From Glandiceps talaboti (taxonomy: Eukaryota > Hemichordata > Enteropneusta > Spengelidae), in contig NC_135552.1 in the NCBI RefSeq assembly GCF_964340395.1, positions 1,761,517-1,825,516 on the forward strand: DNA of 64,000 bases. Reading direction: 5' to 3'. This document shows, piece after piece, positions 37,674 to 49,808 of the stretch (positions are counted from its first letter, which is position 1; each line of letters begins with the position of its first letter). The translations under genes were made by a program, and so were the position numbers. The notes beneath the pieces are model-generated. The model was not told the DNA's origin. It worked only from the letters and a program-made list of their open reading frames with translations, and searched no databases.

Positions 37674-37740
37674 CTGTAAATATATAAAAACATTACAGAT
37701 GGTTTGTTTAATTTGAACAAATGACACACTTCCCTACTGT

Positions 37741-38406
37741 CAGTCGGGATGAACAGGTGTTTACACCAAGTCATAAAAGTAAGTCAGGATGAATACCAAG
37801 TCATAAATGTAAGTCAGGATGAATAGGTGTTTATACCAAGTCATAAATGTAAGTCAGGATGAATACCAAGTCATAAATGTAAGTCAGGATGAATAGGTGT
37901 TTATACCAAGTCATAAATGTAAGTCAGGATGAACAGGTGTTTATACCAAGTCATAAATGTAAGTCGGGATGAACAGGTGTTTATACCAAGTCATAAAAGT
38001 AAGTCAGGATGAATACCAAGTCATAAATGTAAGTCAGGATGAACAGGTGTTTATACCAAGTCATAAATGTAAGTCGGGATGAACAGGTGTTTATACCAAG
38101 TCATAAATGTAAGTCACGATGAATACCAAGTCATAAATGTAAGTCAGGATGAACAGGTGTTTATACCAAGTCATAAATGTAAGTCGGGATAAACAGGTGT
38201 TTATACCAAGTCATAAATGTAAGTCGGGATCAACAGGTGTTTATACCAAGTCATAAATGTAAGTCAGGATGAATACCAAGTCATAAATGTAAGTCAGGAT
38301 GAACAGGTGTTTATACCAAGTCATAAATGTAAGTCGGGATGAACAGGTGTTTATACCAAGTCATAAATGTAAGTCACGATGAACAGGTGTTTATACCAAG
38401 TCTTAA
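37741..38406. repeat. 40/30-bp minisatellite in an ACTL6A intron
   Basis: The long unit has AAGTCAGGATGAACAGGTGT followed by TTATACCAAGTCATAAATGT (40 bp). A short form lacks ten bases (CAGGTGTTTA) and is 30 bp. The two forms alternate in a non-random order (for example one short, then two or three long), which suggests higher-order duplication. It fills about 70% of the 942-base intron 37674-38615. Confidence 0.95.
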
Positions 38407-38615
38407 ATGTTTGGATTAAAGCACAGTGATAACCAGTGAATACATACAAAGTCATACTGGTTCAAATAGAACATTACAAACTATAACGTAAAATTGTAAA
38501 ACAGTGCAGTGACTGTATGAAATTTACACAAAATTGTTTTTACTTGAATGCATCAATCAATCAATGAATCAATTAATCAATCAATGACAAGCTCACTGCC
38601 CCTGTGAATACTTAC

Positions 38616-38711
38616 TGGTGGTGTTTTGTTGGACAGTTCTCGGTTTAGTCTGTCAATAAAGCCAAGTAATAATGAATTGCCTCCTGTCACGATAATACTG
38701 TTATACATACT
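38616..38711 (-). CDS. ACTL6A/BAF53 coding exon (7th of 9 seen)
   Basis: It is bounded by TTTGTATACAG and GTAAGTATTC. The 32 residues include [19 protein letters not shown], the nucleotide-proximal GG loop of the actin fold, and [10 protein letters not shown]. The VTGGN form and RELS-KTPP are those of ACTL6A. Phase 0 on both sides. A short (AATC)n-like run lies just beyond the donor at 38551-38584. Confidence 0.96.
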
Positions 38712-40485
38712 CTGTATACAAAGACAAATAAAAGAATAATAAGGACAAGTTATGAATACATAACAATTCAGTTGCTGGAAAGGTGAACTCTTGATAGTTT
38801 CATCTAAAGTTCTACAAATGTTCAATATTTATGCTATGGCCCATAGTGCCCTGATATTAATAACTATGTACTTCATACAAATCATTTCATCAGAATTCTC
38901 ATTGCTGCATGCACAAATTTGCAAACTTAAATCCCTTAGATCTCAGACCACTAACGAACAGACTGGAAATGCCTATTGTATTAGGTGTGAATGGGACTTT
39001 TAACCCCTCTCCCTACTGTCAATCTCACCCTTCAAGCATGCCTTTTGTTTTAAACTCTCTCAGAAAACTGTCGGATGTTGCGCAAAATTATACTTCGAGT
39101 CTTTACGTTTTTTTGCAATTGACTCGACCAGTTTCTAGCTGAAAAGGTCAAAGGTTAGTAAGTGTAGTCTATGACCGGAAACGAAAACCTTCATGCAGTC
39201 AGAATTAAAATCACTGAAGTGTCAGATGAGTAAATGTCTGTTGAAGTTGCTTGTTCCTAGCAACCTTTATTTATGAATATATAATAAGTGATTTTTACAA
39301 GGATTTTGACACCGGAATTCAAATATCATGCGGTTATAGGTCTTTTCCCTCGGGTAAATCAGAACATGAATTATCGAGTCATCCATTGATATACTGTTGT
39401 ACATGTGCTACATTTTGCTGAAAGTTTATTTGAAAACTGGATACTACTACTGTAGGCCAGGGATTAAAATAAACTACACTTCGATTCTACTACCCTTGCT
39501 TGTAGCCTGTTTTGACTTCGCCGCTTGATCAGTCATGCATCTTCCATCATACATCGATATGGTCGTCCTTGTTCTCAGAGTCATAAAAGTCAGTTACCAA
39601 AAAAATTTCATTTCATTCACAGTCATTAAACTCTAACATTTCACTCTCGAAATCCACGTCAACAAATGTGTTTGGTAACAACCTGATACAACTACAAGTA
39701 TGCATTATGCATGTAGACTATAGTACATACACAGGAACATGTTTTCTGTGTGACACTGTCAACCTCCGGTTGGGACGTATCTCTGGATCTAGCTGAGTGT
39801 AGGGTTTGCTGTGATTTTGAGAGTGTTTTCTGTTTTTTATGCTCATTTTTTCATTCTGATGTTTAATGGGAAGCAAACGCTACAAATTCCAGTAACATTA
39901 ACCGAAATAGTCAAGATCATGCTGAAAACGTGAACGATATGTCAGTGTACTGCCCGCTGCATGAAATGCATTGCTACATTTGCCGGACGGAAATTGGGGT
40001 GCTACATTTGCCAATTTTGACGGAAATTGGGGTACCTCTGAACACTTCATGGGTTTTCAAGGCTCCGTAATTAATGTTGGCGTTAGGAAATGTCAGAATA
40101 TTGGGCAGGCAAGGCGTAATTTAGCAGAATAATCCACCAACCACAGTCCCTCTATCACCCAACTTTGCGATTCAGATCTGAAAGGCTTCCATCTATTTAT
40201 GTTTACGTTTAATGTAGGAATTGTAGCTTTGCTTCCAGTTAAACATCGGAATGAAAAAAAGTACACACACAAAAGAAAAGGTCTTCAAAATAACATCAAA
40301 CGCTACAATTATTCATTGCACTTACTCAGGCCTAAATATCGCATTACTTTACGTGATGAAACGTAACATTGCAACTTAATACATAATCAATGGTCCCTAA
40401 TTAGGATTAAAAGATTATCGCTACAGCAAATAAGTAACATCATCACATCAAGGGAAAAGCTGTGTTTCTAGTCTGTATTTTTAGT
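38712..40485. other. ACTL6A intron, unique part
   Basis: Part of the 3680-base intron 38712-42391. Apart from the two arrays at its far end I see no repeat or gene in these 1.7 kb. Confidence 0.5.
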
Positions 40486-40715
40486 AGTCTGAGCTTAGAT
40501 AGATACCTTCACATATTGATATTAGTCTGAGCTTAGATAGATGCCTTCACATATTGATATTAGTCTGAGCTTAGATAGATGCCTTCACATATTGATATTA
40601 GTCTGAGCTTAGATAGATGCCTTCACATATTGATATTAGTCTGAGCTTAGATAGATGCCTTCACATATTGATATTAGTCTGAGCTTAGATAGATGCCTTC
40701 ACATATTGACATTAG
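40486..40715. repeat. 38-bp minisatellite in an ACTL6A intron, 6 copies
   Basis: The unit AGTCTGAGCTTAGATAGATG plus CCTTCACATATTGATATT is repeated six times with almost no variation (one ATACC for ATGCC in the first copy, GACATT in the last). Confidence 0.95.
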
Positions 40716-40833
40716 GTCAATTCACAAATGGTTCTACATGATAATGGATTATCTGCTCTCCTCAAAACAGGTATACACTAACCACTACAGCCAATCGTTA
40801 AACACAAATATTCCTATAAATTTTAACATTTGG

Positions 40834-42292
40834 TACCAGTGTTTACTCTACATCAATTTGATACACCAGTGTGCACTCTACATCAATTTGATACACCAGT
40901 GTGCACTCTACATCAATTTGATACACCAGTGTTCACTCTACATCAATTTGATATACCAGTGTTTACTCTACATCAATGTGATACACCAGTGTTCACTCTA
41001 CACCAATTTGATATACCAGTGTTTACTCTACATCAATTTGATATACCAGTGTTCACTCTACATCAATTTGATATACCAGTGTATACTCTACATCAATTTG
41101 ATATACCAGTGTTCACTCTACATCAATTTGATATACCAGTGTTCACTCTACATCAATTTGATATACCAGTGTTCACTCTACATCAATTTGATATACCAGT
41201 GTTCACTCTACATCAATTTGATATACCAGTGTTTACTTTACATCAATTTGATATACCAGTGTTTACTCTACATCAATTTGATATACCAGTGTGCACTCTA
41301 CATCAATTTGATACACCAGTGTTCACTCTACATCAATTTGATATACCAGTGTGCATTCTACATCAATTTGATATACCAGTGTTTACTCTACATCAATTTG
41401 ATATACCGGTGTTTACTCTACATCAATTTGATATACCAGTGTGCACTCTACATCAATTTGATATACCAGTGTTTACTCTACATCAATTTGATACACCAGT
41501 GTTTACTCTACATCAATTTGATATACCAGTGTTCACTCTACATCAATTTGATATACCAGTGTTTACTCTACATCAATTTGATATACCAGTGTTCACTCTA
41601 CATCAATTTGATATACCAGTGTTTACTCTACATCAATTTGATATACCAGTGTTCACTCTACATCAATTTGATATACCAGTGTTCACTCTACATCAATTTG
41701 ATATACCAGTGTTTACTCTACATCAATTTGATATACCAGTGTTCACTCTACATCAATTTGATATACCAGTGTTCACTCTACATCAATTTGATATACCAGT
41801 GTTTACTCTACATCAATTTGATATACCAGTGTTCACTCTACATCAATTTGATATACCAGTGTTTACTCTACATCAATTTGATACACCAGTGTTCACTCTA
41901 CATCAATTTGATATACCAGTGTGCACTCTACATCAATTTGATATACCAGTGTTCACTCTACATCAATTTGATATACCAGTGTTCACTCTACATCAATTTG
42001 ATATACCAGTGTTCACTCTACATCAATTTGATATACCAGTGTTTACTCTACATCAATTTGATATACCAGTGTTCACTCTACACCAATTTGATATACCAGT
42101 GTTCACTCTACACCAATTTGATATACCAGTGTTCACTCTACACCAATTTGATATACCAGTGTGCACTCTACATCAATTTGATATACCAGTGTTTACTCTA
42201 CATCAGTGTGATATACCAGTGTTTACTCTACATCAATTTGATACACCAGTGTTCACTCTACATCAATTTGATACACCAGTGTGCATTCTACA
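40834..42292. repeat. 30-bp minisatellite in an ACTL6A intron, about 48 copies
   Basis: The unit is ACCAGTGTTCACTCTACATCAATTTGATAT-like, 30 bp, in perfect register through the array. Variants: GTTC, GTTT, GTGC or GTAT before ACTC; ATATACC or ATACACC; CATC or CACC. Ten codons per unit leave two overlapping frames of more than 500 residues open. These are not genes. The array sits about 100 bases from the acceptor side of exon 42392-42472 (the donor side on the minus strand). Confidence 0.97.
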
Positions 42293-42391
42293 TTTGGTGT
42301 TTGTCTATTCCTTACTCATTTTGAACCACAAGAAAAATATGTTGTCTTTTGTTAGAGAACACAATGATTAACATTACTACAACATACTTAC

Positions 42392-42472
42392 AGGTCTTAT
42401 ATCAATATCACACAGTCCTATACTTGTAGATACAACGTGGCCTACACTCAACATAGTGTTACCATCTAAACC
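42392..42472 (-). CDS. ACTL6A/BAF53 coding exon (6th of 9 seen)
   Basis: It is bounded by ATTTACAG and GTAAGTATG. It encodes 27 residues: [19 protein letters not shown], then LCDIDIRP. The segment matches the ACTL6A region just before the GG loop, where CDIDIRP corresponds to the actin CDVDIRK motif. Phase 0 on both sides. Confidence 0.96.
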
Positions 42473-42605
42473 CTGTAAATATAAAGAAACAAAACATGGA
42501 TAGTGAATTCTCATTCAACATTCTCAGTACTAATTGAAGTAATTACATTTCTCTTTGTTCGTGGCATCTGAGTCTAATGAGAGGTTAACTTGTACTAACG
42601 TTAGT

Positions 42606-43548
42606 ACAGTACTGTATGCTAAGTTTTGGGAACCCATGTAATGGGGGCAGGGAACTGTACGCTGAGTTTTGGGAACCCATGTAATGGGGGCAGGAAACTG
42701 TATGCCAAGTTTTGGGAACCCATGTAATGGGGGCAGGAAACTGTATACTAAGTTTTGGGAACTCCTGTAATGGGGGCAGGAAACTGTACGCTAAGTTTTG
42801 GGAACCCATGTAATGGGGGCAGGAAACTGTATACTAAGTTTTGGGAACTCCTGTAATGGGGGCAGGAAACTGTACGCTAAGTTTTGGGAAACCCTGTAAT
42901 GGGGGCAGTGAACTGTTTGCTAAGTTTTGGGAACCCCCTATAATGGAGCAGGGAACTGTTTGCTAAGTTTTGGAACCCATGTAATGGGGGTAGGGAACTG
43001 TTTACCAAGTTTCGAGAACCCCTATAATGGGGACAGGAAACTGTTTGCTAAGTTTTGGAACCCATGTAATGGGGGCAGGGAACTGTTTGCTAAGTTTTGG
43101 AACCCCTATAATGGGGACAGGAAACTGTTTGCTAAGTTTTGGAACCCATGTAATGGGGGCAGGGAACTGTTTGCTAAGTTTTGGAACTCCTGTAATGGGG
43201 GCAGTGAACTGTTTGCTAAGTTTTGGAACTCCTGTAATGGGGGCAGTGAACTGTTTGCTAAGTTTTGGAACTCCTGTAATGGGGGCAGGGAACTGTTTGC
43301 TAAGTTTTGGAACCCATGTAATGGGGGCAGGGAACTGTTTGCTAAGTTTTGGAACTCCTGTAATGGGGGCAGTGAACTGTTTGCTAAGTTTTGGAACCCC
43401 TATAATGGGGACAGGAAACTGTTTGCTAAGTTTTGGAACCCATGTAATGGGGGCAGGGAACTGTTTGCTAAGTTTTGGAACCCATGTAATGGGGGCAGGG
43501 AACTGTTTGCTAAGTTTTGGGAACCCCCTATAATGGGGGCAGGGAACT
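42606..43548. repeat. 42/43-bp minisatellite in an ACTL6A intron, about 22 copies
   Basis: The unit contains GCTAAGTTTTGGGAACCC and ATGTAATGGGGGCAGG. The first third uses a 43-bp form (GGGAAC); the remainder uses a 42-bp form (GGAAC). The unit length changed once and the new form was then amplified. The 42-bp part gives open frames of 168-220 residues by length effect. Confidence 0.96.
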
Positions 43549-43603
43549 GGTTAAACTTGTACAGCTGTTTCTGTAATCTTTCTCTTTAGGTAGTTAACCA
43601 TGA

Positions 43604-43980
43604 AAAACTGGTAAATTTGACCTACTTAACAACCCAACAAAACACTAGTAAATTTGACCTACTTAACAACCCAACAAAACACTAGTAAATTTGACCTACT
43701 TAACAACCCAACAAAACACTAGTAAATTTGACCTACTTAACAACCCAACAAAACACTAGTAAATTTGACCTACTTAACAACCCAACAAAACACTAGTAAA
43801 TTTGACCTACTTAACAACCCAACAAAACACTAGTAAATTTGACCTACTTAACAACCCAACAAAACACTAGTAAATTTGACCTACTTAACAACCCAACAAA
43901 ACACTAGTAAATTTGACCTACTTAACAACCCAACAAAACACTAGTAAATTTGACCTACTTAACAACCCAACAAAACACTG
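43604..43980. repeat. 36-bp minisatellite in an ACTL6A intron, about 10.5 copies
   Basis: The unit AAACACTAGTAAATTTGACC plus TACTTAACAACCCAAC is repeated with essentially no differences. It lies within 60 bases of the preceding array and just before a LINE. Confidence 0.96.
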
Positions 43981-44159
43981 CAAATATGGTTTGCAAAGCC
44001 AATCCCTGAATAGCTAGGAAATCACTGACAGGGTTACATGTATACTTGACACCCTTCCCATTGCCACCAAAACACAGTGGCACTGAAACACAATGAAAAT
44101 AAGTGTTATAGAATCTTCTTACAACAGTATTTGTGCTATGGTTTGGCAATCCTGATAAC

Positions 44160-47100
44160 AGATGGGGAAATTGTACTGTACCAGGAAAATTGTCAAGGGT
44201 ACAATTAATTGCCACAAAAATGTTACAATTAGATCACTGAAAAATTATTCAAAGGAAACACTGGCTGGTCAATTAGAAAGAACAAATTGGGATAGTGTTA
44301 CCACCTGTGAGGATGTGAATGAGGCCTGGTCATTGTTTAAAGTCATGTTTACCGATGTTCTGAACGTTGTTGCATCTGTTAAAGAAGTAAGGCTGAAACA
44401 ATGCCCAGAACCGTGGATGACAGTAGAAATCCTTGAATGTATTTCAGAAATAGATGTGGCATTACTTCAGTTCAAGCAAACAAAAATGAGGTACTTTATA
44501 AAGAATACTACAGAATCAGAAATAGAGTACAGCGGACAATTAAGAATGCCAAAAGTGATTATCTGTCCAATAAAATTGAGGAGCATATTAAAACAACCCA
44601 AAAAAGCTATGGCAACAGTTAAAGAATTTAAGCTATAACATTAAGTCCAAAGATAAGTGTAATGTCATTCTAAATATCGACGGGGGAACTGTGTTTTGAT
44701 AGCAAATCAATTGCCAACCATATCAATAAGTTTTACACTACAATATCATCTACCCTTGTAAGCAAGCTTCCTAGGGTAACAGGTGTTTATAATGTTAATT
44801 CAGACACTGTCAAAGACTACTACAATAACAAAAGTGTTCTTCCTAATTCATTTTCCCTGCAACCAGTACCCATGGAATTCATACGGACTGAACTGGACAA
44901 TCTGAGTGTGTGCAAAAGCACAGGTTTAGATGGTATTCCAGCAAGGTTTTTGACAGACAGTTCTGACGCTATAATTGTCTCAATCACACATATTGTGAAT
45001 TTATCTATCACCAGTCAAACTGTACCAGATAAATTTAACTTTGCCAGGGTTAAACCTCTCTTTAAAAAGTACAGTTGCTTGGAAGTTGGCAATTACAGGC
45101 CTGTCAGCATCCTGAGTGTTACATCTGAAATTCTCGAAAGGGATGTATTTGATCGCCATGCACCAACTAGTGTGAGACTGGTCCCCAATAGGCGACCAGT
45201 TCCATGGACCTATACTTTTTAATATGTACACTTCTCCATTAGGTGAATTAGTTTCAAGTCATGGATGTCTCTATAGTTTTTATGCAGATGACTCTTCACT
45301 TTATATGTCTTGTACTATAGATAATGAAGCTAGAATGGTTTCTAATCTTGAACTTTGTATTTCTGATGTCAGGTCTTGGATGTCTGAACATTTCTTGTGT
45401 TTGAATGATGATAAGACTGAATCTGTTATTTTTTCTGGTGATCTGTCCACTAGAGCGATTACAGAAATTCGTGTTGGCGATGCTCTGATTCCTGTCCATT
45501 GTCAGGCTAAGAGCCTTGGAGTGATCCTTGACTCTTGTCTGACAATGAAGCCGCATATTGGACAGATCTGCCATTCTGCCACTTATCCGCAAATATTTAT
45601 CTCAACCTGCTACTGAGCAACTAGTTCATGCATTCATTATATCTTGAATAGATTCATGTAATTCACTTTTATTTGGGCTTCCGAAGTACCTAATCAACCG
45701 TATTCAACGTATTCAAAATATTGCTGCTAGAATTGTAACTCGTTCCAAAATCACCTTTCACATCACTCCAATTTTATATCAGTTGCATTGGTTACCTGTT
45801 TCAGAACGTATTGTTTTTAAGATTTTAGTTCTTATTTTTAAATCCATTCATAGGCTTGGACCAATTTATCTTTCTGACATCATCAAACTATATGTTCCAC
45901 ATCATAATTTAAGGTCAGCTGATCAGTTCAAACTTTGCCCCATCGTACTAAGACATATGGTGATTGTGCTTTTAGTGTTGCTGCTCCCACTCTCTGGAAT
46001 AATCTCCCACTCAACATCTGTCAGTCACCTAACTTATCTGCTTTTAAATCTAATGTTAAAACTTTACTTTTTACAACTGATTTTAACTGATATTTGTATT
46101 GTATTATTTGCTTTCAGCGTCTTTGATCAAATTTTTTGTGGATACTGACGCTTTATAAATAAATTATTATTATTATTATTATTTACGTACAACTTGAAAA
46201 ATATCTCAGCGATAGTAACTTGATTTATCACCTACAATCTGGCTTTAGGGGTAACTATTCCACCGATACCTGCCTAATTCACATTCTAGACTATATCAGA
46301 TCCCAAACAGCTTCTGGATACTACACTGGTATGGTTCCACTAGACCTTCAAAAGGCATTTGACACCATTGACCATCATATTTTGTGTAAAAAGCTTAATC
46401 TTATGGGCATGGATTTGGTGCAATGGTTCCACTCTTATCTCACTGGCAGAAAACAGTTAGTTAATGTAAATGAATCGAATTCAGATTCCATGGATAGTCA
46501 ACTGTGGTGTTGCTCAAGGAAGTATTCTGGGGCCACTGCTGTTTCTGTGCTATGTGAATGATATGGAAATTTCAATCATATGTAAACTCCTACACTATGC
46601 TGCTGACAGTGCCATATTAGTGTCACATAAGGATGTTAATCACATTGCCTCAGTGTTAAGCAAAGAACTTGAATCATGTAACAAATGGTTGATTGACAAT
46701 AAGCTTTCACTCCATCAAGGGAAAACATTCTATTCGGCTCGAAATGCAAATTGCATAAGATTTCTGAATTTAAAATAACTTGTAATCAACGTGATATTTA
46801 TGCCAGCAAATCTGTCAAATACCTTGGGCTCGATCTTGATCAGAGTCTATCAGGGCTCCAAATTGTTCAAAATATTATTAAGAAAACCAATTCAAGGCTT
46901 ACATTTCTCTATCGACAGGCACATTTTCTCAATCACAACTCCCGCAAAACCCCTTTGCACTGCTCCAATCCAATGCCACTTTGATTATTCATGTTCATCC
47001 TGGTACTCTGCTCTCACCAAAACTCACAAATAAATTCCAAATTGCACAAAAGAAAATTGTATGGTTCATCCTTTCTATGGAGCCCAGATCACATATAGGT

Positions 47101-47685
47101 GCTGATCAGTTTGATGCCCTGGGTATGCTGGATGTCAAGGGTAGAGTGAGCCAGCTACATGTACGGCTTAACCATGCTTTCAAAATAACTCCAGCCCTGA
47201 GTATTTATCTCATCAGTTTACCAAAGTGTCTTCTGTTCATAATTATGGTACTAGGGTAGGTTGGTATAATTTTCATCAGACAATGGTTAAAGGTCAGGCT
47301 GCTAATACATTTTATGCTAATGCCATTAAGGACTGGAACAATCTACCAGCATCAATAAAACAGATATCACAAAGAAATGCCTTTAAAAAAGCTGTCAAAT
47401 CATATCTGTCCAGAGATACTGAAAACAGCAAGTTTATTCGGTATAAGTTAGTTTGTCTCTACGTTTTCCCTACTTCTGTTATTCATTCCTATTTTCATGT
47501 AGTTAAACACCTTTGCTTATCCCACCACTTTCTTGAATCACTGTATGGACCCCACACTGGAAACAAGTCTTTGACTTTGTGGGTCATCTAAGTAATTCAA
47601 CAATTTGTACCAGTTTTTATTTGTATATCTGTACTGTCAATCTTGTTGTTTTACTGAAATTATCTAAACTAAACTAAACTACTGA
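44160..47685 (+). mobile_element. LINE element C (host copy), split by element D
   Basis: Two blocks of one degraded LINE: 44160-45148 and 46184-47685. The first holds the linker between endonuclease and reverse transcriptase (for example RSLKNYSKETLAGQLE and VPDKFNFARVKPLFKK) and NYRPVSILSVTSEILER at its edge. The second continues VQLEKYLSDSNL, LDLQKAFDTIDHHIL, a GSILGPLLFLCYVNDM block and a C-terminal RT region ending at 47591. The tail is (TAAAC)3 near 47666-47680. It has many frameshifts, and the second catalytic motif reads YAADS where YADDS is usual. It lies in the ACTL6A intron on the opposite strand. Confidence 0.9.
45149..46183 (+). mobile_element. LINE element D, 5'-truncated, inserted in element C
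   Basis: It starts abruptly inside the reverse transcriptase, just before a GPILFNMY block, then FYADDSSLYM (45278 onward), SLGVILDS, QLHWLPVSERIVFKILVL and the usual C-terminal block. It is broken by several frameshifts. The 3' end has a 6-bp stem (46116-46121 with 46147-46152) and an (ATT)n tail. Element C's reading frame resumes directly after the tail. The C-terminal block resembles elements A and B more than element C. Confidence 0.88.
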
Positions 47686-47936
47686 ATAAAACTTTTCATA
47701 CCTTAATATCTATGGTGGGAAACCCTGGTAAACTAAGATAGAGGTAACCATACATTATTGCCCTTAACAAAATCATTGCAATATTTTCACTTCAAAGTTT
47801 TGCATTATAACCAAATGATTGTTCCTTTGCTGGTTTTATAAATTTATATATCATTGTTGTGAATTGGAATCTCATAAGAAAATTAAATGAATTCTTCACA
47901 CAGAGTAAAACATAAAATTACAATATTTCTACTTAC

Positions 47937-48051
47937 TTTGACTACAGATGGATCAAAAAGACCTTCTGGTATAAGAAATCTCTCTGTTCCAAAATCTTGA
48001 TGATAACCATCAGGAAACTCAAAGTGTAACGGTGGCATATTGGATATATCA
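47937..48051 (-). CDS. ACTL6A/BAF53 coding exon (5th of 9 seen)
   Basis: It is bounded by TTCTGCCATAG and GTAAGTAG. It encodes 38 residues plus one base that completes the Asp codon begun by the previous exon. Recognisable: [20 protein letters not shown] and [12 protein letters not shown]. 'FE(Y)PDGY...ER...PE.LF.P' is the conserved actin-family segment, here in ACTL6A form. The 5464-base intron downstream contains two minisatellites and the nested LINEs. Confidence 0.96.
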
Positions 48052-48314
48052 CTATGGCAGAACAGACAAACAATAGTAACAGTGGACTTCTTAGATGATT
48101 TATTGCAGTTTTTGTATAACACACAATGCACATATTACAAATACACCAAATCTCTATTTTTGTATAACACACAATGTCCAAATACACCAAATATGTGTTT
48201 TTTGGTAAATGCACAATGTAAGTATTACAAATACACAAAATCTGTGTTTTTTGGTATTAAGACAAAGGAGAAGTATTTAAAAAACCAATCAAGAATAACA
48301 TAGTCATTTATTTT

Positions 48315-48880
48315 TGAAATAAACATCACTCCATGTGTAGTCTGCTCACACAGTACAGTACCACAAATAAACATCACCCCATGCGTAGTTTGCTCACACA
48401 GTACAGTACCACAAATAAACATCACTCCATGTGTAGTCTGCTCACACAGTACAGTACCACAAATAAACATCACCCCATGTGTAGTCTGCTCACACAGTAC
48501 AGTACCACAAATAAACATCACCCCATGCGTAGTTTGCTCACACAGTACAGTACCACAAATAAACATCACTCCATGTGTAGTCTGCTCACACAGTACAGTA
48601 CCACAAATAAACATCACCCCATGTGTAGTCTGCTCACACAGTACAGTACCACAAATAAACATCACTCCATGTGTAGTCTGCTCACACAGTACAGTACCAC
48701 AAATAAACATCACCCCATGTGTAGTCTGCTCACACAGTACAGTACCACAAATAAACATCACTCCATGTGTAGTCTGCTCACACAGTACAGTACCACAAAT
48801 AAAGATCACCCCATGTGTAGTCTGCTCACACAGTACTGTTACTGAGTACAGTACCACAAATAAACATAACTCCATGTGTA
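48315..48880. repeat. 48-bp minisatellite in an ACTL6A intron, about 12 copies
   Basis: ACAAATAAAC lies at 48363 and 48411 (48-bp spacing) and so on. The unit includes CATCACCCCATGTGTAGTCTG and CTCACACAGTACAGTACC. Two variants (CACC or CACT; GTGTAGTC or GCGTAGTT) alternate. The second-last unit has a short insertion near 48836. Open frames on both strands are a length effect. Confidence 0.96.
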
Positions 48881-48884
48881 GCTT

Positions 48885-49082
48885 TTTCTACTGGAAAAAA
48901 CAATGTGAAATAACATATACCAGGTCTGTGTTTGTAATTCAATAAATTGCAAAAGTGTAAAAAGTTTGTTATTGTATGTACAATAACAAGCATTTTACAC
49001 ATTTTTTAATGTTTTACAATTTATTGAGTTACAAACACAGACTTGGTATATGTAATTTCATATTGTTTTTTTCCAGTAGAAA
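48885..49082. repeat. 198-bp palindromic MITE-like hairpin
   Basis: The left arm (from TTTCTACTGGAAAAAACAAT) and the right arm (ending ATTGTTTTTTTCCAGTAGAAA) are near-perfect reverse complements across about 95 bases each. The centre is at about 48984 (TTGTTATTGTATGTACAATAACAA). It directly abuts the 48-bp minisatellite in the 48052-49407 ACTL6A intron. The RNA of the intron would form a long hairpin on either strand. Confidence 0.9.
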
Positions 49083-49407
49083 CACTATTAGTATAGTTTT
49101 ATAAATTAAAAATCCAAAATAAATACCCAATTCTCATCCATATGGACACTTAAAGGTTTGGGAACATTTTAGAAATTCTTCTATACTACTGGACCCAACT
49201 ATCCAATGCCTAGAATGAGTAGTGTTGCATTGTTTTTCCTTTTTGTATGTCTTGTTTGTTCCTTTCAGGATTGGCATTTAATATGTGTAAATTGCATTTT
49301 GGTGTACTGTTGTCAATTTCCCTATCAATAAACTACTAGTATTATCATCAACTACAACGCCTGTAAGTATACAGAGCCCTCTGGTGGTGAGAAATATTCC
49401 TACTTAC

Positions 49408-49556
49408 TCATCATTGTAAGGGGTATCAGGTACTTGTAACACTGTGGCTTGGAAATCTTGTACAACTTTCTTTGTCATGTAATTGTGCCAAGATTTACTG
49501 ACTGCTGGTACTTGTTTCTTTGTGTATTTGGCTGGTTCTGCCTCACCTACCTCCTC
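49408..49556 (-). CDS. ACTL6A/BAF53 coding exon (4th of 9 seen)
   Basis: It is bounded by TTTGACATTCAG and GTAAGTAGG. Forty-nine residues plus two bases: EEVGEAEPAKYTKKQVPAVS then KSWHNYMTKKVVQDFQATVL. The WHNYM...VQDF...VLQV pattern is specific to ACTL6 proteins and falls in an insertion absent from conventional actin. Starts phase 0; the last codon (Asp) is split 2+1 with the next exon. Confidence 0.95.
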
Positions 49557-49719
49557 CTGAATGTCAAAGGTCATACAACAGCTCAGAGGTTAAATGAAAT
49601 GATAAATTACACATCACATTTCTGAAGACATATTTTACTAAGCTAATCCTAATTATATAAAAACAGAACAAAAAGAGATTAATTGTCAGTTGTCTAAATG
49701 GCATGCACTTATAGAACAC

Positions 49720-49764
49720 CTTTTTACCTTCCGTAAGGAAGGTTTTGTATTAGGGGTTGAAAAG

Positions 49765-49808
<44 letters not shown>

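Noticed and set aside
40693-42371. Two overlapping frames of more than 500 residues (CLLYINLIYQ and FTLHQFDIPV repeats)
   Set aside because: A 30-bp array inside an ACTL6A intron on the opposite strand; both frames are open only because of the unit length.
42927-43589. 220-residue frame with FAKFWNPCNGGREL repeats
   Set aside because: A 42-bp minisatellite; the neighbouring 43-bp part of the same array breaks every frame.
48225-48875. Frames on both strands in the 48-bp array
   Set aside because: Both strands are open at once and the region lies in an intron with good flanking splice sites.
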